46,544 bases of DNA, taken from contig CANSTU010000018.1 in the NCBI GenBank assembly GCA_947650005.1, positions 1-46,544 on the forward strand. The letters run 5' to 3'. The stretch comes from an uncultured Lachnospiraceae bacterium. GTDB taxonomy: Bacteria > Bacillota > Clostridia > Lachnospirales > Lachnospiraceae. Below the pieces are notes generated by a model. That model was given only the letters and a program-made list of their open reading frames with translations. It was not told the origin of the DNA and did no database searches. Made by a program: the position numbers and the translations under genes. Numbering within the stretch: position 1 is the first letter of the stretch; each line of letters starts with the position of its first letter. Of this stretch, positions 1-7,557 are shown piece by piece.

Positions 1-77
1 CTTGCGCGGCTCCTGTCTGGGCGCTCCTCTCCTGGCCGCTCATGCGTTTGTCCTGTGCCTATCTGCAAATTCATTAC

Positions 78-118
78 GTGTAAATAGAGCCTGCCGCTGC
101 GGCAGACTCTATTTACAC
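78..118. terminator. Long hairpin downstream of endonuclease IV
   Basis: A 12-bp stem (GTGTAAATAGAG with CTCTATTTACAC) continues into a 7-bp stem (CTGCCGC with GCGGCAG) across one mismatch. It lies 14 nt past the endonuclease IV stop codon. There is no run of U, so a classical intrinsic terminator is only one reading; mRNA 3'-end protection is another. Confidence 0.5.
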
Positions 119-131
119 AGGATCTAATCCC

Positions 132-995
132 TCAAACCATATTTTGTGTACCATCCGGAAGGAACCCGGACAGTCTTTCCTTCAAGAAACGGATCTCTTC
201 CTTATGCCCGGCATCGTCCAAGGGCGTTTCCAGGTAGAAGGGCAGGTCCTTCAGGCGAGGATGGGAAGCTACGCGCAAAAGGGCTTCCAAACCGATTTCC
301 CCTTTTCCGATACAGCTGTGCCTGTCCTTATGGCTGCCAAAGGGCATCATACTGTCATTGAGATGAATGGCGCGGAGGGTGGAAAGCCCCAGAATGCGGT
401 CGAATTCCTCCAGAACCCCGTCCAGATCGTTGACAATATCATAGCCTGCCGAAAACACGTGGCAGGTATCCAAGCAGATTCCCACTCGTTCCGGCCTCTT
501 GACCCCTTCCCGGATGGCGCGAAGATGTTCAAATCTGTCTCCGATCTCCGTCCCTTTGCCGCTCATGGTCTCCAGCAGTACCGTAATCTGTCCTTCCTCT
601 AAAATCGCCTGATCCAGCCCGGCGATGATATTATGTATCCCCGCCTCCACGCCGATTCCTGTGTGGCTCCCCGGATGGAAAACCAGGTTTTCAATTCCCA
701 AACTGTCCATCCTGGCCAAATCCTCCCGTATCACAGTGCAGGCAAATGTATAGACCCGCTCCTGGGCGCTGGCCAAGTTCATGGTATACGGCGCATGGGC
801 CAGTATGGCGCCGAAATGGTGATCCCTGCGAAGTTCCAGGAAGCGTTCCCACTCCGCCGGGGTGGGATCCCTGTACCCGGATCCCCGGGGATTCCGGCTG
901 AAAATCTGCATGGTATTCGCTTCCATGGCCGCCACATTCTCCGCCGTCTTTCCCAGACCGCCTGCAATGGACATATGCGTTCCTATTGTCAGCAT
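132..995 (-). CDS. nfo: Deoxyribonuclease IV (endonuclease IV, AP endonuclease)
   Basis: The 287-residue protein matches the usual length of bacterial endonuclease IV, a TIM-barrel tri-zinc AP endonuclease of base excision repair. Family signatures are visible: an N-terminal IGTHMS, NTMQIFSRNPRG, the metal-binding H-x-G-S-H segment VFHPGSH, LLETMSG, ICLDTCHVFSAGYD, and HLNDSMMPFGSHKDRH near the C terminus. All expected metal-ligand motifs look intact. The ATG is preceded by AGAGGA at normal spacing. It is the last gene of a minus-strand series after the GH3 gene, separated by about 78 nt. The role is general DNA repair, unrelated to the sugar genes upstream. Identification is firm from motifs; operon membership is inferred from spacing. 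Confidence 0.95.
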   Translation of the reverse strand: MLTIGTHMSIAGGLGKTAENVAAMEANTMQIFSRNPRGSGYRDPTPAEWERFLELRRDHHFGAILAHAPYTMNLASAQERVYTFACTVIREDLARMDSLGIENLVFHPGSHTGIGVEAGIHNIIAGLDQAILEEGQITVLLETMSGKGTEIGDRFEHLRAIREGVKRPERVGICLDTCHVFSAGYDIVNDLDGVLEEFDRILGLSTLRAIHLNDSMMPFGSHKDRHSCIGKGEIGLEALLRVASHPRLKDLPFYLETPLDDAGHKEEIRFLKERLSGFLPDGTQNMV

Positions 996-1073
996 AGTTG
1001 ATTCCTCTTTTGTCCGCTTTTCGCATATGGAAGCCGGAACGGATGTACCGTCCCAGTTTCTTTGGCAGATGCC

Positions 1074-2840
1074 CTACAGCCTCGTATCGAACAGTCCGCA
1101 GAAGCTGTCGATGGGATCGCTTCCTTTGAAGGCCTCTTCTCCTCCCATCAACCCTTCCACCAGTGCTTGAAAGGTGGAATCTTTGGCGTCATAGGTATTA
1201 ATATAGGTACGCGCCTGAGGAATGTCGGCCAACATGGTGGGCTGTCCGCAGCCTACCACCACCACAGGGATTTCGAACACGTACCAGGGAATCTCCCCGC
1301 CGCCCTTGGACATGCCAAAGGAAGGCCTTCCGCCTGACACATCGCACAGGGTAATCACCAGATCCATGTCCTTCACGAAATCCGCAATGGCGTTTTTCCC
1401 CGCGAAATATAGGTTGATATCAGGCTTCTCCCCCGCTGCCATCTGTTTTTTAATTCGATCCAGGGGGCTTTCATAGATAAAGGCATCGAATCCCTTCGCG
1501 CATAGCTTTTCCTGCAGAAGCTGGGCTGCATTTCCTCCCCCGCCTCCCATCAGCTTCATCAATTCACCCATGGCTCCGCCGCTGCCCTTTACATGGACGA
1601 TCATGATCCTTTTATACCGTTCTGGCGTGATGGGCAGGACGTCTTTGTCCTTATATTTCACCAGGGTAATGCAGTCGCGGCTGATGGCCTTCTGCATTTC
1701 CTTATATTCCTCTTTTCCCAACACCGTTTCCAGAACCTCCGGCGCAGGAACCAGCTCTTCCTTCGCTTTCCTGTGCAGCCCCATATGGGCCTTGAGGCCC
1801 AGGATACGGCGCAGCGCCTCTTCCATACGCTCCTTTGGAATCACCCGATCCTGCCAGGCCTTCAGCATAGTGCCAAAGTCCTCCGCCGGGTCATTAAAGA
1901 ATAAAAACATGTCGCAGCCCGCATTGATGGCCCGCGGCAGCATCTCCCCGCGTGTCATGCGGTCAGTCATCGCCACCATATGGGAGGCGTCAGTAACCAC
2001 CATACCGTTGAATCCCATCCGTTCCCGCAGCAGGCCGGTCATGATTTCCGGGCTCAGGGTGGCCGGCATCATCTCCTCATCCGTAAGCTCTGGATTGATT
2101 TCCTTCGCATAGGCGGGCAGCATGATATGTCCGCCCATAATAGCGTCGAGCCCGTTTTCAATCAAGGTTCTATAGACCATGCCATAGGTGGCATCCCAGC
2201 GCTCCACATCGAAATAATTCACATTGTTGGCAATGTGGGCGTCACGGAAATCCTGCCCGTTACCAGGGAAATGTTTTGCCGCACAAGCAAAGCCTGGATT
2301 GGTATGGGCACCCTTCAGATAGGCGGCGCTCATTCTTGCCACCCGTTCGGGGTCGTTTCCAAAGGCTCTGGTAACGATCTCCGTGTTCTCCCAGTTATAA
2401 TGGATATCGCACACCGGGGCAAAAGCCATGTTACAGCCCAGGGCTGCGGCTTCCTCATTGGCCATCCTGCCCAGCGCATAGGCGTATTCCTCCTTGCCCG
2501 TGGCGCCGATCTTTACGCCGGAGCCGATGGCTGTCCCGTCCGCACAGGCGCCGTCCCCTCCCGCTTCCGTGTTACATGCGATGAATACCGGAATTTTAGC
2601 GTACTTCTGCAGCTTCCTGTTCTGCTCCTGGATGGCCTTGCCCGGCGCCGGATTATAACGACAGCCGCCCAGGTGGTATTTCTCCATCAGTTCTTTTAAA
2701 TGTTCCTCCTCATGGGACTGAGTGAGCTGGAAAAAAAGCTGTCCCACCTTTTCCTCATCGCTCATTTCCGCAATGGTTTCTTCCACCCACTTACAATCCT
2801 CGTCCGATAAATAATAGGGATTTGCTTTTAAATCTACCAT
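1074..2840 (-). CDS. Glycoside hydrolase family 3 protein (NagZ-like beta-N-acetylhexosaminidase)
   Basis: The 588-residue protein has a GH3 N-terminal barrel with the KHFPGNG motif followed by a D-A-H dyad. In NagZ-type GH3 enzymes this Asp-His pair acts as general acid/base. The segment VVTDASHM should hold the catalytic aspartate nucleophile. A C-terminal domain of about 200 residues with glycine-rich GSGGAMGEL resembles the GH3 (alpha/beta)6 domain. There is no signal peptide, so it is probably cytosolic. Substrate is likely a beta-N-acetylhexosaminide or another beta-linked sugar; the family alone does not settle this. The ATG follows a repeat-borne Shine-Dalgarno, ATAGGAGCAAACT (see the leader element at 2844-2917). 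It shares strand with a HAD hydrolase and a beta-glucuronidase, suggesting a glycoside-degradation cluster. Confidence 0.88.
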   Translation of the reverse strand: MVDLKANPYYLSDEDCKWVEETIAEMSDEEKVGQLFFQLTQSHEEEHLKELMEKYHLGGCRYNPAPGKAIQEQNRKLQKYAKIPVFIACNTEAGGDGACADGTAIGSGVKIGATGKEEYAYALGRMANEEAAALGCNMAFAPVCDIHYNWENTEIVTRAFGNDPERVARMSAAYLKGAHTNPGFACAAKHFPGNGQDFRDAHIANNVNYFDVERWDATYGMVYRTLIENGLDAIMGGHIMLPAYAKEINPELTDEEMMPATLSPEIMTGLLRERMGFNGMVVTDASHMVAMTDRMTRGEMLPRAINAGCDMFLFFNDPAEDFGTMLKAWQDRVIPKERMEEALRRILGLKAHMGLHRKAKEELVPAPEVLETVLGKEEYKEMQKAISRDCITLVKYKDKDVLPITPERYKRIMIVHVKGSGGAMGELMKLMGGGGGNAAQLLQEKLCAKGFDAFIYESPLDRIKKQMAAGEKPDINLYFAGKNAIADFVKDMDLVITLCDVSGGRPSFGMSKGGGEIPWYVFEIPVVVVGCGQPTMLADIPQARTYINTYDAKDSTFQALVEGLMGGEEAFKGSDPIDSFCGLFDTRL

Positions 2841-2843
2841 AGT

Positions 2844-2917
2844 TTGCTCCTATCTGCCCACTTTAGCGGGCTTTCCATTCAGGGAGGCCGAAAGCCGCCT
2901 TGCTCCTATCCGCCCAC
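2844..2917 (-). repeat. SD-carrying palindromic leader repeat, locus A (two units)
   Basis: On the minus strand two units end in GATAGGAGCAA, 56 nt apart; the second supplies the ribosome site of the GH3 gene. Between them lie a short GGC/GCC hairpin, then CCTCCCTGAAT, then a palindrome (GCCCGC, loop, GTGGGC). CUCC can pair with the downstream GGAG, burying the ribosome site. The same architecture occurs at 15083, 29114 and 34419. Confidence 0.7.
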
Positions 2918-2976
2918 AATATGCGCGCCCATAATCAAGCAGGCTGCGCCATTTCCGCCGCCGAAGGCTACCCATT

Positions 2977-3819
2977 TTATTTCAAGTTGTCCATAAAAGC
3001 CTTGACCTTCTCTTCCTGGTACGCGCCGCCATACTGTCCTTTTGCCAGCCTTTCCACCGCAGTTTCCCGGAATTCCTTCCAGGAATCCTTCTCATGGCGC
3101 ACCAGGATGGGATAGTAGAATACGCCGTTTTTCTTCGCCGCCTCAAAGTCCCCCACCGCATCCCCGGTCATGAGCACATGGTCAGGGGCATATCCCTTCT
3201 TTAGAAGCTCCTGGATACAGAAGGCTTTGCTTCCCACGTTCTGAGCCATAATAATGTCCACATGATCCATCAGGCCGTACATCTCCCACTCTTCCTCCAC
3301 GGCTTGCAGGTTGGCGGAGGATACGATGGCCACGTCTGCATAGGCCTGGGCGTGCGCCAGCCCCTCCTTCACCCCTTCAAAGGGCTTCTTGTCTTCAAAG
3401 GGCAGAGCGTTTATGCTCGCATTTACCGCCTCTGACCAAGACAGCGCTTTTCTCAGGCAGATGTTATCCGTCCTTTCAATGGCACGCTTCAACGCCGGAT
3501 TGGAAAGCTCGTCGCTCTCCTCCACCCATTTCTCCAGCATATCCACATCCTCTATGGCCGTATAGCTTTCGTTAATCTCCCGCAGCATCTTTGCCAGCCC
3601 CTTGAAGCGGTTGATTCCCCGGGTCATAGTATATAGATTGATATCGTTCCAGCGCTTCAGGATCGCATCTCTCCACTGGGAAAGCCCCCACTCCTCCACC
3701 ATGCAGGGGCCGAAACAGCGGATATGCTTAATATCCATGGTATCCATGGCACATCCGTCCGAATCCACACAGATCAGAAAGTCCTTCTTCTTTACATAGT
3801 CTGTTAGCGTCATACCCAT
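2977..3819 (-). CDS. HAD-family hydrolase (predicted phosphatase)
   Basis: The 280-residue protein carries the four HAD motifs in order: D19-x-D21 in ICVDSDGCAMD, a serine in VSSAN, a lysine in NVGSKAF, and acidic GDAVGDFEAA. The region between motifs I and II is a helical cap. The family hydrolyses small phosphorylated metabolites; the substrate cannot be read from sequence. The start was placed at the ATG with AAAGGA seven nt upstream; a longer reading frame extends 36 nt further without a ribosome site. It lies between the beta-glucuronidase and GH3 genes on the same strand, so it may dephosphorylate a sugar intermediate of that pathway (inference). The 3' end is followed by the repeat elements leading the GH3 gene. 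Confidence 0.85.
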   Translation of the reverse strand: MGMTLTDYVKKKDFLICVDSDGCAMDTMDIKHIRCFGPCMVEEWGLSQWRDAILKRWNDINLYTMTRGINRFKGLAKMLREINESYTAIEDVDMLEKWVEESDELSNPALKRAIERTDNICLRKALSWSEAVNASINALPFEDKKPFEGVKEGLAHAQAYADVAIVSSANLQAVEEEWEMYGLMDHVDIIMAQNVGSKAFCIQELLKKGYAPDHVLMTGDAVGDFEAAKKNGVFYYPILVRHEKDSWKEFRETAVERLAKGQYGGAYQEEKVKAFMDNLK

Positions 3820-4074
3820 TTTCTCATCCTTTCCGCCGCCTTTGGCCGACGGCACACACCACCGGGAAGCGTCTGGTTAAAAACATCGCATTCCCATCCA
3901 TCGCGCTGCGTTGGCAGCGCTTTCCGGCGCTTTCCATGCATTTTGTTTTACCCGAAATGTCTCAGGTCGCATACTCTCCAAGCCGGTTGCTTCCCATCCT
4001 CTCATCCTTTTGTCCATGCCTGCGGCATCCCTTCCACAGGCATCGTATAGGATGCCTTGCCCGCCTAAATGCGC
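3820..4074. other. Intergenic region with alternative hairpins
   Basis: This 255-nt gap separates the beta-glucuronidase stop from the HAD start. It holds a perfect 7-bp hairpin at 3903-3920 (GCGCTGC / GCAGCGC). At 4016-4056 two interleaved 7-bp inverted repeats occur: ATGCCTG (4016) with CAGGCAT (4037), and GGCATCC (4024) with GGATGCC (4050). The interleaved order allows either mutually exclusive hairpins or a pseudoknot. No gene was seen. Confidence 0.5.
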
Positions 4075-5892
4075 TCACCCCTTATAGTCCACGGGCAGTT
4101 CCTTCCATCTTCTACGCAGCAAATAAGCCACGGACTTGGGCTGCCGCTGCCTGGTGAACACCCCTTTCTTGTTGCCATTTACGCGCATAATCCCTTCCGT
4201 GGTCTGAAAATCCGCGAAATTCCAGATCAACTCTCCCCGTATAAAATCATAGGAGTCGAACACAGCGTGGGTCAAGCACAAATACTCCTCCTGGTATTCC
4301 TGGCTCCACATCACCGAAGGAAGCTTGTGTTCGGATACCAAGGTATCCGCCCCGTATTCCGTAAAAATAAACGGACGGTTCAGCTCCAGCGCCTTCCAGG
4401 CCTCCATTTCCCTCCGGAAGGCCTCCATGGCATCGTCGATCTCGTACCCGCCCTTTACATACCAGCCATAATACCGGTTCAGGGCAATCACATCGCTGAA
4501 CGGATAACATTTGCAGGTTCCCGGAAGGGAATTCATCACCAGGGCAAAGGTACGCGGCCGCTTCTGAGGATCCAGGATACGGGCCCTATCGAATACTTCT
4601 TTAAAATAAGGAACCGCCGCGTCGCTCGTGGTTTCCGGCTCGTTCAACAGGCTCCACATGATCACGCTGGGATGATTTTTATCCCGTACGATCATCTCCT
4701 CCAGGGCCATAAGGTGCGCGGCCAGGAGGGCAGGCGTCGTCTCCTTTTCAAAGAAGGCAGTCGTCTTCCCGGTACTGGCTTCCATGAAATTCATCATACT
4801 CTCGAACAGGCCAACCGCCGGGACCTCATCGATGATCAAAAAGCCCTCCCGGTCCGCCATTTGGTAGACCTCCTCGCTGTAGGGATAATGGGACGTGCGG
4901 AAGGAATTGGCTCCGATCCATTTCATCAATTCAAAATCCCGCTTCATGACGCCGATGTTGAACCCACGGCCCACCACATCGCTGTCCTCATGCTTTCCGA
5001 ATCCCTTCAGATAAACAGGCTTTCCATTGATCAAGATATCCTTGCCCTTAACCTCCACGGTGCGGATACCGATTTCCTGCACGTATTCGTCCAGCACCTC
5101 ATCCTCATCCACGATCTGGATCACCAGACGGTAGAGATAAGCATCGCGCACCTGCCACAGCCGGGCATCCTTCACCTCCAACACGCCTTCCTTCCCTTCG
5201 GCATACGCCGCCTGCCTTCCTTCCTCGTCCAAAAGAGAAAGCTGCACCGCATGTTCCCCCGTGGTGGCGACGCGATAGGAAACCCAGGCGTTTGTTCCCT
5301 CGATTTCATAGGTCAGATCCAGGTCGAATACGGATTCCATGGGCAGGGCGACGAGATGGACCGATCTATGCAGTCCCGAATAATTGAAGAAGTCAAAATA
5401 GGGCTTCGTCATCTTCTTTCCGTTGGAGAGAGTGACCGTAGTCCCACAGGGAATGTTGGCAACGTTCAGTTCGTTATTTACCTTCACCACCAGACGGTTA
5501 ACAGCATTATACCGCACCACATCGGTCACATCCGCACAGAAGGGAAGAAAACCGCCCTCGTGCTCCGCAACTTTCACCCCGTTTACATAGACCTGCGCCC
5601 GGTGGGTGGCGCTGCCAAAACGGACGAACACCTTCTTTCCTTCCCATTCGCCGGGAATGAACAGCTCCCTTTCATACCACAGATCCCCCGCATATTCCCG
5701 GACGTCTTTGCTCGTATAGAAATCCTGGAAGCTGGCCGGCACCGGGATCCGTTCCATCCCCGGCAGTCCATCCACCCATCCCGCTGCTTCCCCCTCCGAC
5801 TTTTCGTCCAAGCGAAACTTCCACATCCCGTCCAGAGATACTGCCCGCCTGGCCGCTGTCATACGTGGATACAGCATCGAATGCTCTAACAT
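4075..5892 (-). CDS. uidA: Beta-glucuronidase (GH2)
   Basis: The 605-residue protein equals the length of E. coli GusA and keeps its key residues. By hand numbering the acid/base is E418 in LLNEPE, the nucleophile is E512 in FTEYGAD, and the glucuronate-sensing N-x-K motif is N574-K-K576 in GNKKG. The YYGWY motif is also present. It hydrolyses beta-D-glucuronides, releasing glucuronate and an aglycone; no signal peptide is present, so action after uptake is expected. The start at 5892 was chosen because AAGGAGGAGG stands 8 nt upstream; a frame-open extension to 5946 begins before this ribosome site. An AraC regulator diverges upstream and is the obvious candidate activator, since the promoter has a perfect TATAAT but no recognisable -35 box. 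Confidence 0.95.
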   Translation of the reverse strand: MLEHSMLYPRMTAARRAVSLDGMWKFRLDEKSEGEAAGWVDGLPGMERIPVPASFQDFYTSKDVREYAGDLWYERELFIPGEWEGKKVFVRFGSATHRAQVYVNGVKVAEHEGGFLPFCADVTDVVRYNAVNRLVVKVNNELNVANIPCGTTVTLSNGKKMTKPYFDFFNYSGLHRSVHLVALPMESVFDLDLTYEIEGTNAWVSYRVATTGEHAVQLSLLDEEGRQAAYAEGKEGVLEVKDARLWQVRDAYLYRLVIQIVDEDEVLDEYVQEIGIRTVEVKGKDILINGKPVYLKGFGKHEDSDVVGRGFNIGVMKRDFELMKWIGANSFRTSHYPYSEEVYQMADREGFLIIDEVPAVGLFESMMNFMEASTGKTTAFFEKETTPALLAAHLMALEEMIVRDKNHPSVIMWSLLNEPETTSDAAVPYFKEVFDRARILDPQKRPRTFALVMNSLPGTCKCYPFSDVIALNRYYGWYVKGGYEIDDAMEAFRREMEAWKALELNRPFIFTEYGADTLVSEHKLPSVMWSQEYQEEYLCLTHAVFDSYDFIRGELIWNFADFQTTEGIMRVNGNKKGVFTRQRQPKSVAYLLRRRWKELPVDYKG

Positions 5893-5934
5893 AGCCTGCG
5901 CCTCCTCCTTTTTCATTTTGTATATATTGTCGTT

Positions 5935-5940
5935 ATTATA
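5935..5940 (-). promoter_or_regulatory. -10 box of the beta-glucuronidase promoter
   Basis: TATAAT on the minus strand, about 43 nt before the chosen start codon. The position 17 nt further upstream has no -35 consensus and falls inside the hairpin at 5945-5970, which fits activator-dependent transcription by the divergent AraC protein. Confidence 0.5.
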
Positions 5941-5944
5941 TAAC

Positions 5945-5970
5945 AAAAACCCCTCTTATCGGGAGTTTTT
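5945..5970 (-). promoter_or_regulatory. AAAACTCC/GGGGTTTT hairpin upstream of the beta-glucuronidase
   Basis: On the minus strand AAAAACTCC pairs with GGGGTTTTT around an 8-nt loop. A close relative lies at 20960-20988, again immediately upstream of a -10 box. It could be a terminator blocking read-through into the gene or a DNA-level promoter element. Confidence 0.45.
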
Positions 5971-6002
5971 TTTATCACAATCACTGTTTTTCCTTTTTTC
6001 AG

Positions 6003-6031
6003 TTGAAATTATCCAAAAATTATACGATAAT
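6003..6031 (+). promoter_or_regulatory. Promoter of the AraC regulator gene
   Basis: TTGAAA (6003-6008), a 17-nt spacer and GATAAT (6026-6031). Start of transcription would be near 6038, giving a leader of about 110 nt. Confidence 0.5.
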
Positions 6032-6147
6032 AGGGAAGAATAATACATAAGAAATAACAATGCCGCCCCTTCCGGGATTCCTGATTTTTTCTTCACAGAA
6101 ACCTCGGTGCCAGAAACCGGACCGGATCGGAGGCTTGGAGGTACTTT

Positions 6148-7401
6148 ATGAATTACCAGCCCGAACTTCGCTTTACGGAAAAATTGTGTCAAAGATTCCA
6201 TCTCGATGTCCGTATTCTCAAGGAACCCCTCGACAGCTCCTGGATCTTTGCCGACCAGAGCCTGCGCCGTCTTCTGGATCCCAATATCAATTATCCCAAA
6301 ATGTTTCAAACGGTTTCCGGGCTGTGCGCCCCAAACCGAATTTACAAAATACGGGATCCCTTTCAGTGCAGCTATTTTCTTTTTCAATTGCCCGATACAC
6401 AGGCGCCCTCCTATCTGCTCATCGGGCCCTACCGGAACACCTTTCTGTCGCCGGAGGAGTTCTTAACCCAGATCCAGGCCGTCTGTGCGCCTCCATCCCT
6501 GCATATCCGGCTGCAGAAGCTTTACGAGGAGCTGCCTTTGATCACGGATGACGGGCCGCTGATGGCTGTTGTGTATACCTTGGGAGAAGTGATTTGGGGG
6601 GGGGAGGATCATTTTACCATTCAGGACATGAAGGATTTTTCCCTGATGGAATTTGAACCCAAAACTCAGGATCCGGATTCCCTGAAGCAGGAAGACAACC
6701 AGATCAGTATGAAGCTGCTGGAAGAGCGATACGCTAAAGAAAACAAACTGATGCAGGCTGTTTCTCAGGGACAGACCCACAAAGCGGAAATTCTGGTCAG
6801 CAATTTCACAGCCCTGCAGATGGAACGGCGCGTTTCCAGCCCTCTGCGGAGCATGAAAAACTACATGATCATACTCAATACCCTGCTGCGCAAATCTGCT
6901 GAAATGGGGGCCGTGCATCCCCTCCACATAGACAGCCTTTCCACCCGATTTGCAAAGAAAATCGAGCTGGCCGCTTCCCCCAAGGCCATCGACGCCCTGC
7001 AGAAGGAGATGGTACATAAATACTGCCTTTTGGTGAAAAATCATTCCCTGCGCGGTTATTCCCTTTTGATCCGAAAGGTGATCACCCAGATCGACGCGGA
7101 TCTTACCGCGGATCTCAGCCTGCGGGCCCAGGCAGAATTTTTGAACGTGAATTCCAGCTATTTGTCCACCCTTTTTAAGAAAGAAACGGGGAGTACCCTC
7201 ACGGAATACGTGAACAGGAAACGGATTGAATACGCGATCTTCCTGCTTAACACCTCCAGCTTTCAGATTCAAACCATCGCGCAGTACTGTGGGATACCGG
7301 ATGTGAACTATTTTGCGAAAACATTCAAGAAGCATGTGGGCAGAACGCCCAAGGAATACCGGGATTCCATCCTGTCCTACAGCCGGACAGGACAGGCATA
7401 G
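6148..7401 (+). CDS. AraC-family transcriptional regulator
   Basis: The 417-residue protein ends in a typical AraC double helix-turn-helix, roughly residues 305-405, with LSLRAQAEFLNVNSSYLSTLFKK-type first HTH and IAQYCGIPDVNYFAKTFKKHVG as the second. The N-terminal 300 residues are not a recognised cupin; they may sense a ligand or partner. GGAGG sits six nt before the ATG. The gene diverges from the beta-glucuronidase gene, so control of that operon is likely (inference). A run of nine G at 6596-6604 lies within the coding sequence (about codon 150), a possible slippage site that would shift the frame. The 3' end faces the YyaL-like gene with a long hairpin element between. Confidence 0.9.
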   Translation: MNYQPELRFTEKLCQRFHLDVRILKEPLDSSWIFADQSLRRLLDPNINYPKMFQTVSGLCAPNRIYKIRDPFQCSYFLFQLPDTQAPSYLLIGPYRNTFLSPEEFLTQIQAVCAPPSLHIRLQKLYEELPLITDDGPLMAVVYTLGEVIWGGEDHFTIQDMKDFSLMEFEPKTQDPDSLKQEDNQISMKLLEERYAKENKLMQAVSQGQTHKAEILVSNFTALQMERRVSSPLRSMKNYMIILNTLLRKSAEMGAVHPLHIDSLSTRFAKKIELAASPKAIDALQKEMVHKYCLLVKNHSLRGYSLLIRKVITQIDADLTADLSLRAQAEFLNVNSSYLSTLFKKETGSTLTEYVNRKRIEYAIFLLNTSSFQIQTIAQYCGIPDVNYFAKTFKKHVGRTPKEYRDSILSYSRTGQA

Positions 7402-7418
7402 GGCGGAAAACAGAGAAG

Positions 7419-7522
7419 AAGCCGCATTTCTCTGCCCGTGCGAAAAAGATAATCGGCCTCCCGCCAAGTGTGACAGGCGCCAGGCCGACCGTCCTTTTCG
7501 TACGGACAGGGGAATGCGGCTT
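7419..7522. repeat. 104-nt nested inverted repeat between convergent genes
   Basis: AAGCCGCATT (7419) pairs with AATGCGGCTT (7513). The stem continues through TCTCTG, one mismatch and CCGTGCGAAAA against TTTTCGTACGG, then an inner TCGGCCT/AGGCCGA stem and a CGCC/GGCG tip. The outer stem is about 28 bp with one mismatch. No U-run flanks it on either strand. It could be a bidirectional terminator, a MITE-like element or a structured RNA. Confidence 0.75.
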
Positions 7523-7557
7523 TCATACTGTCGTGCTATGGAACGGCTCTGCATCCG

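Noticed and set aside
4069-5889. A 606-codon plus-strand open frame opposite the beta-glucuronidase
   Set aside because: It is the antisense shadow of a gene with intact catalytic motifs; no family pattern or ribosome site supports it.
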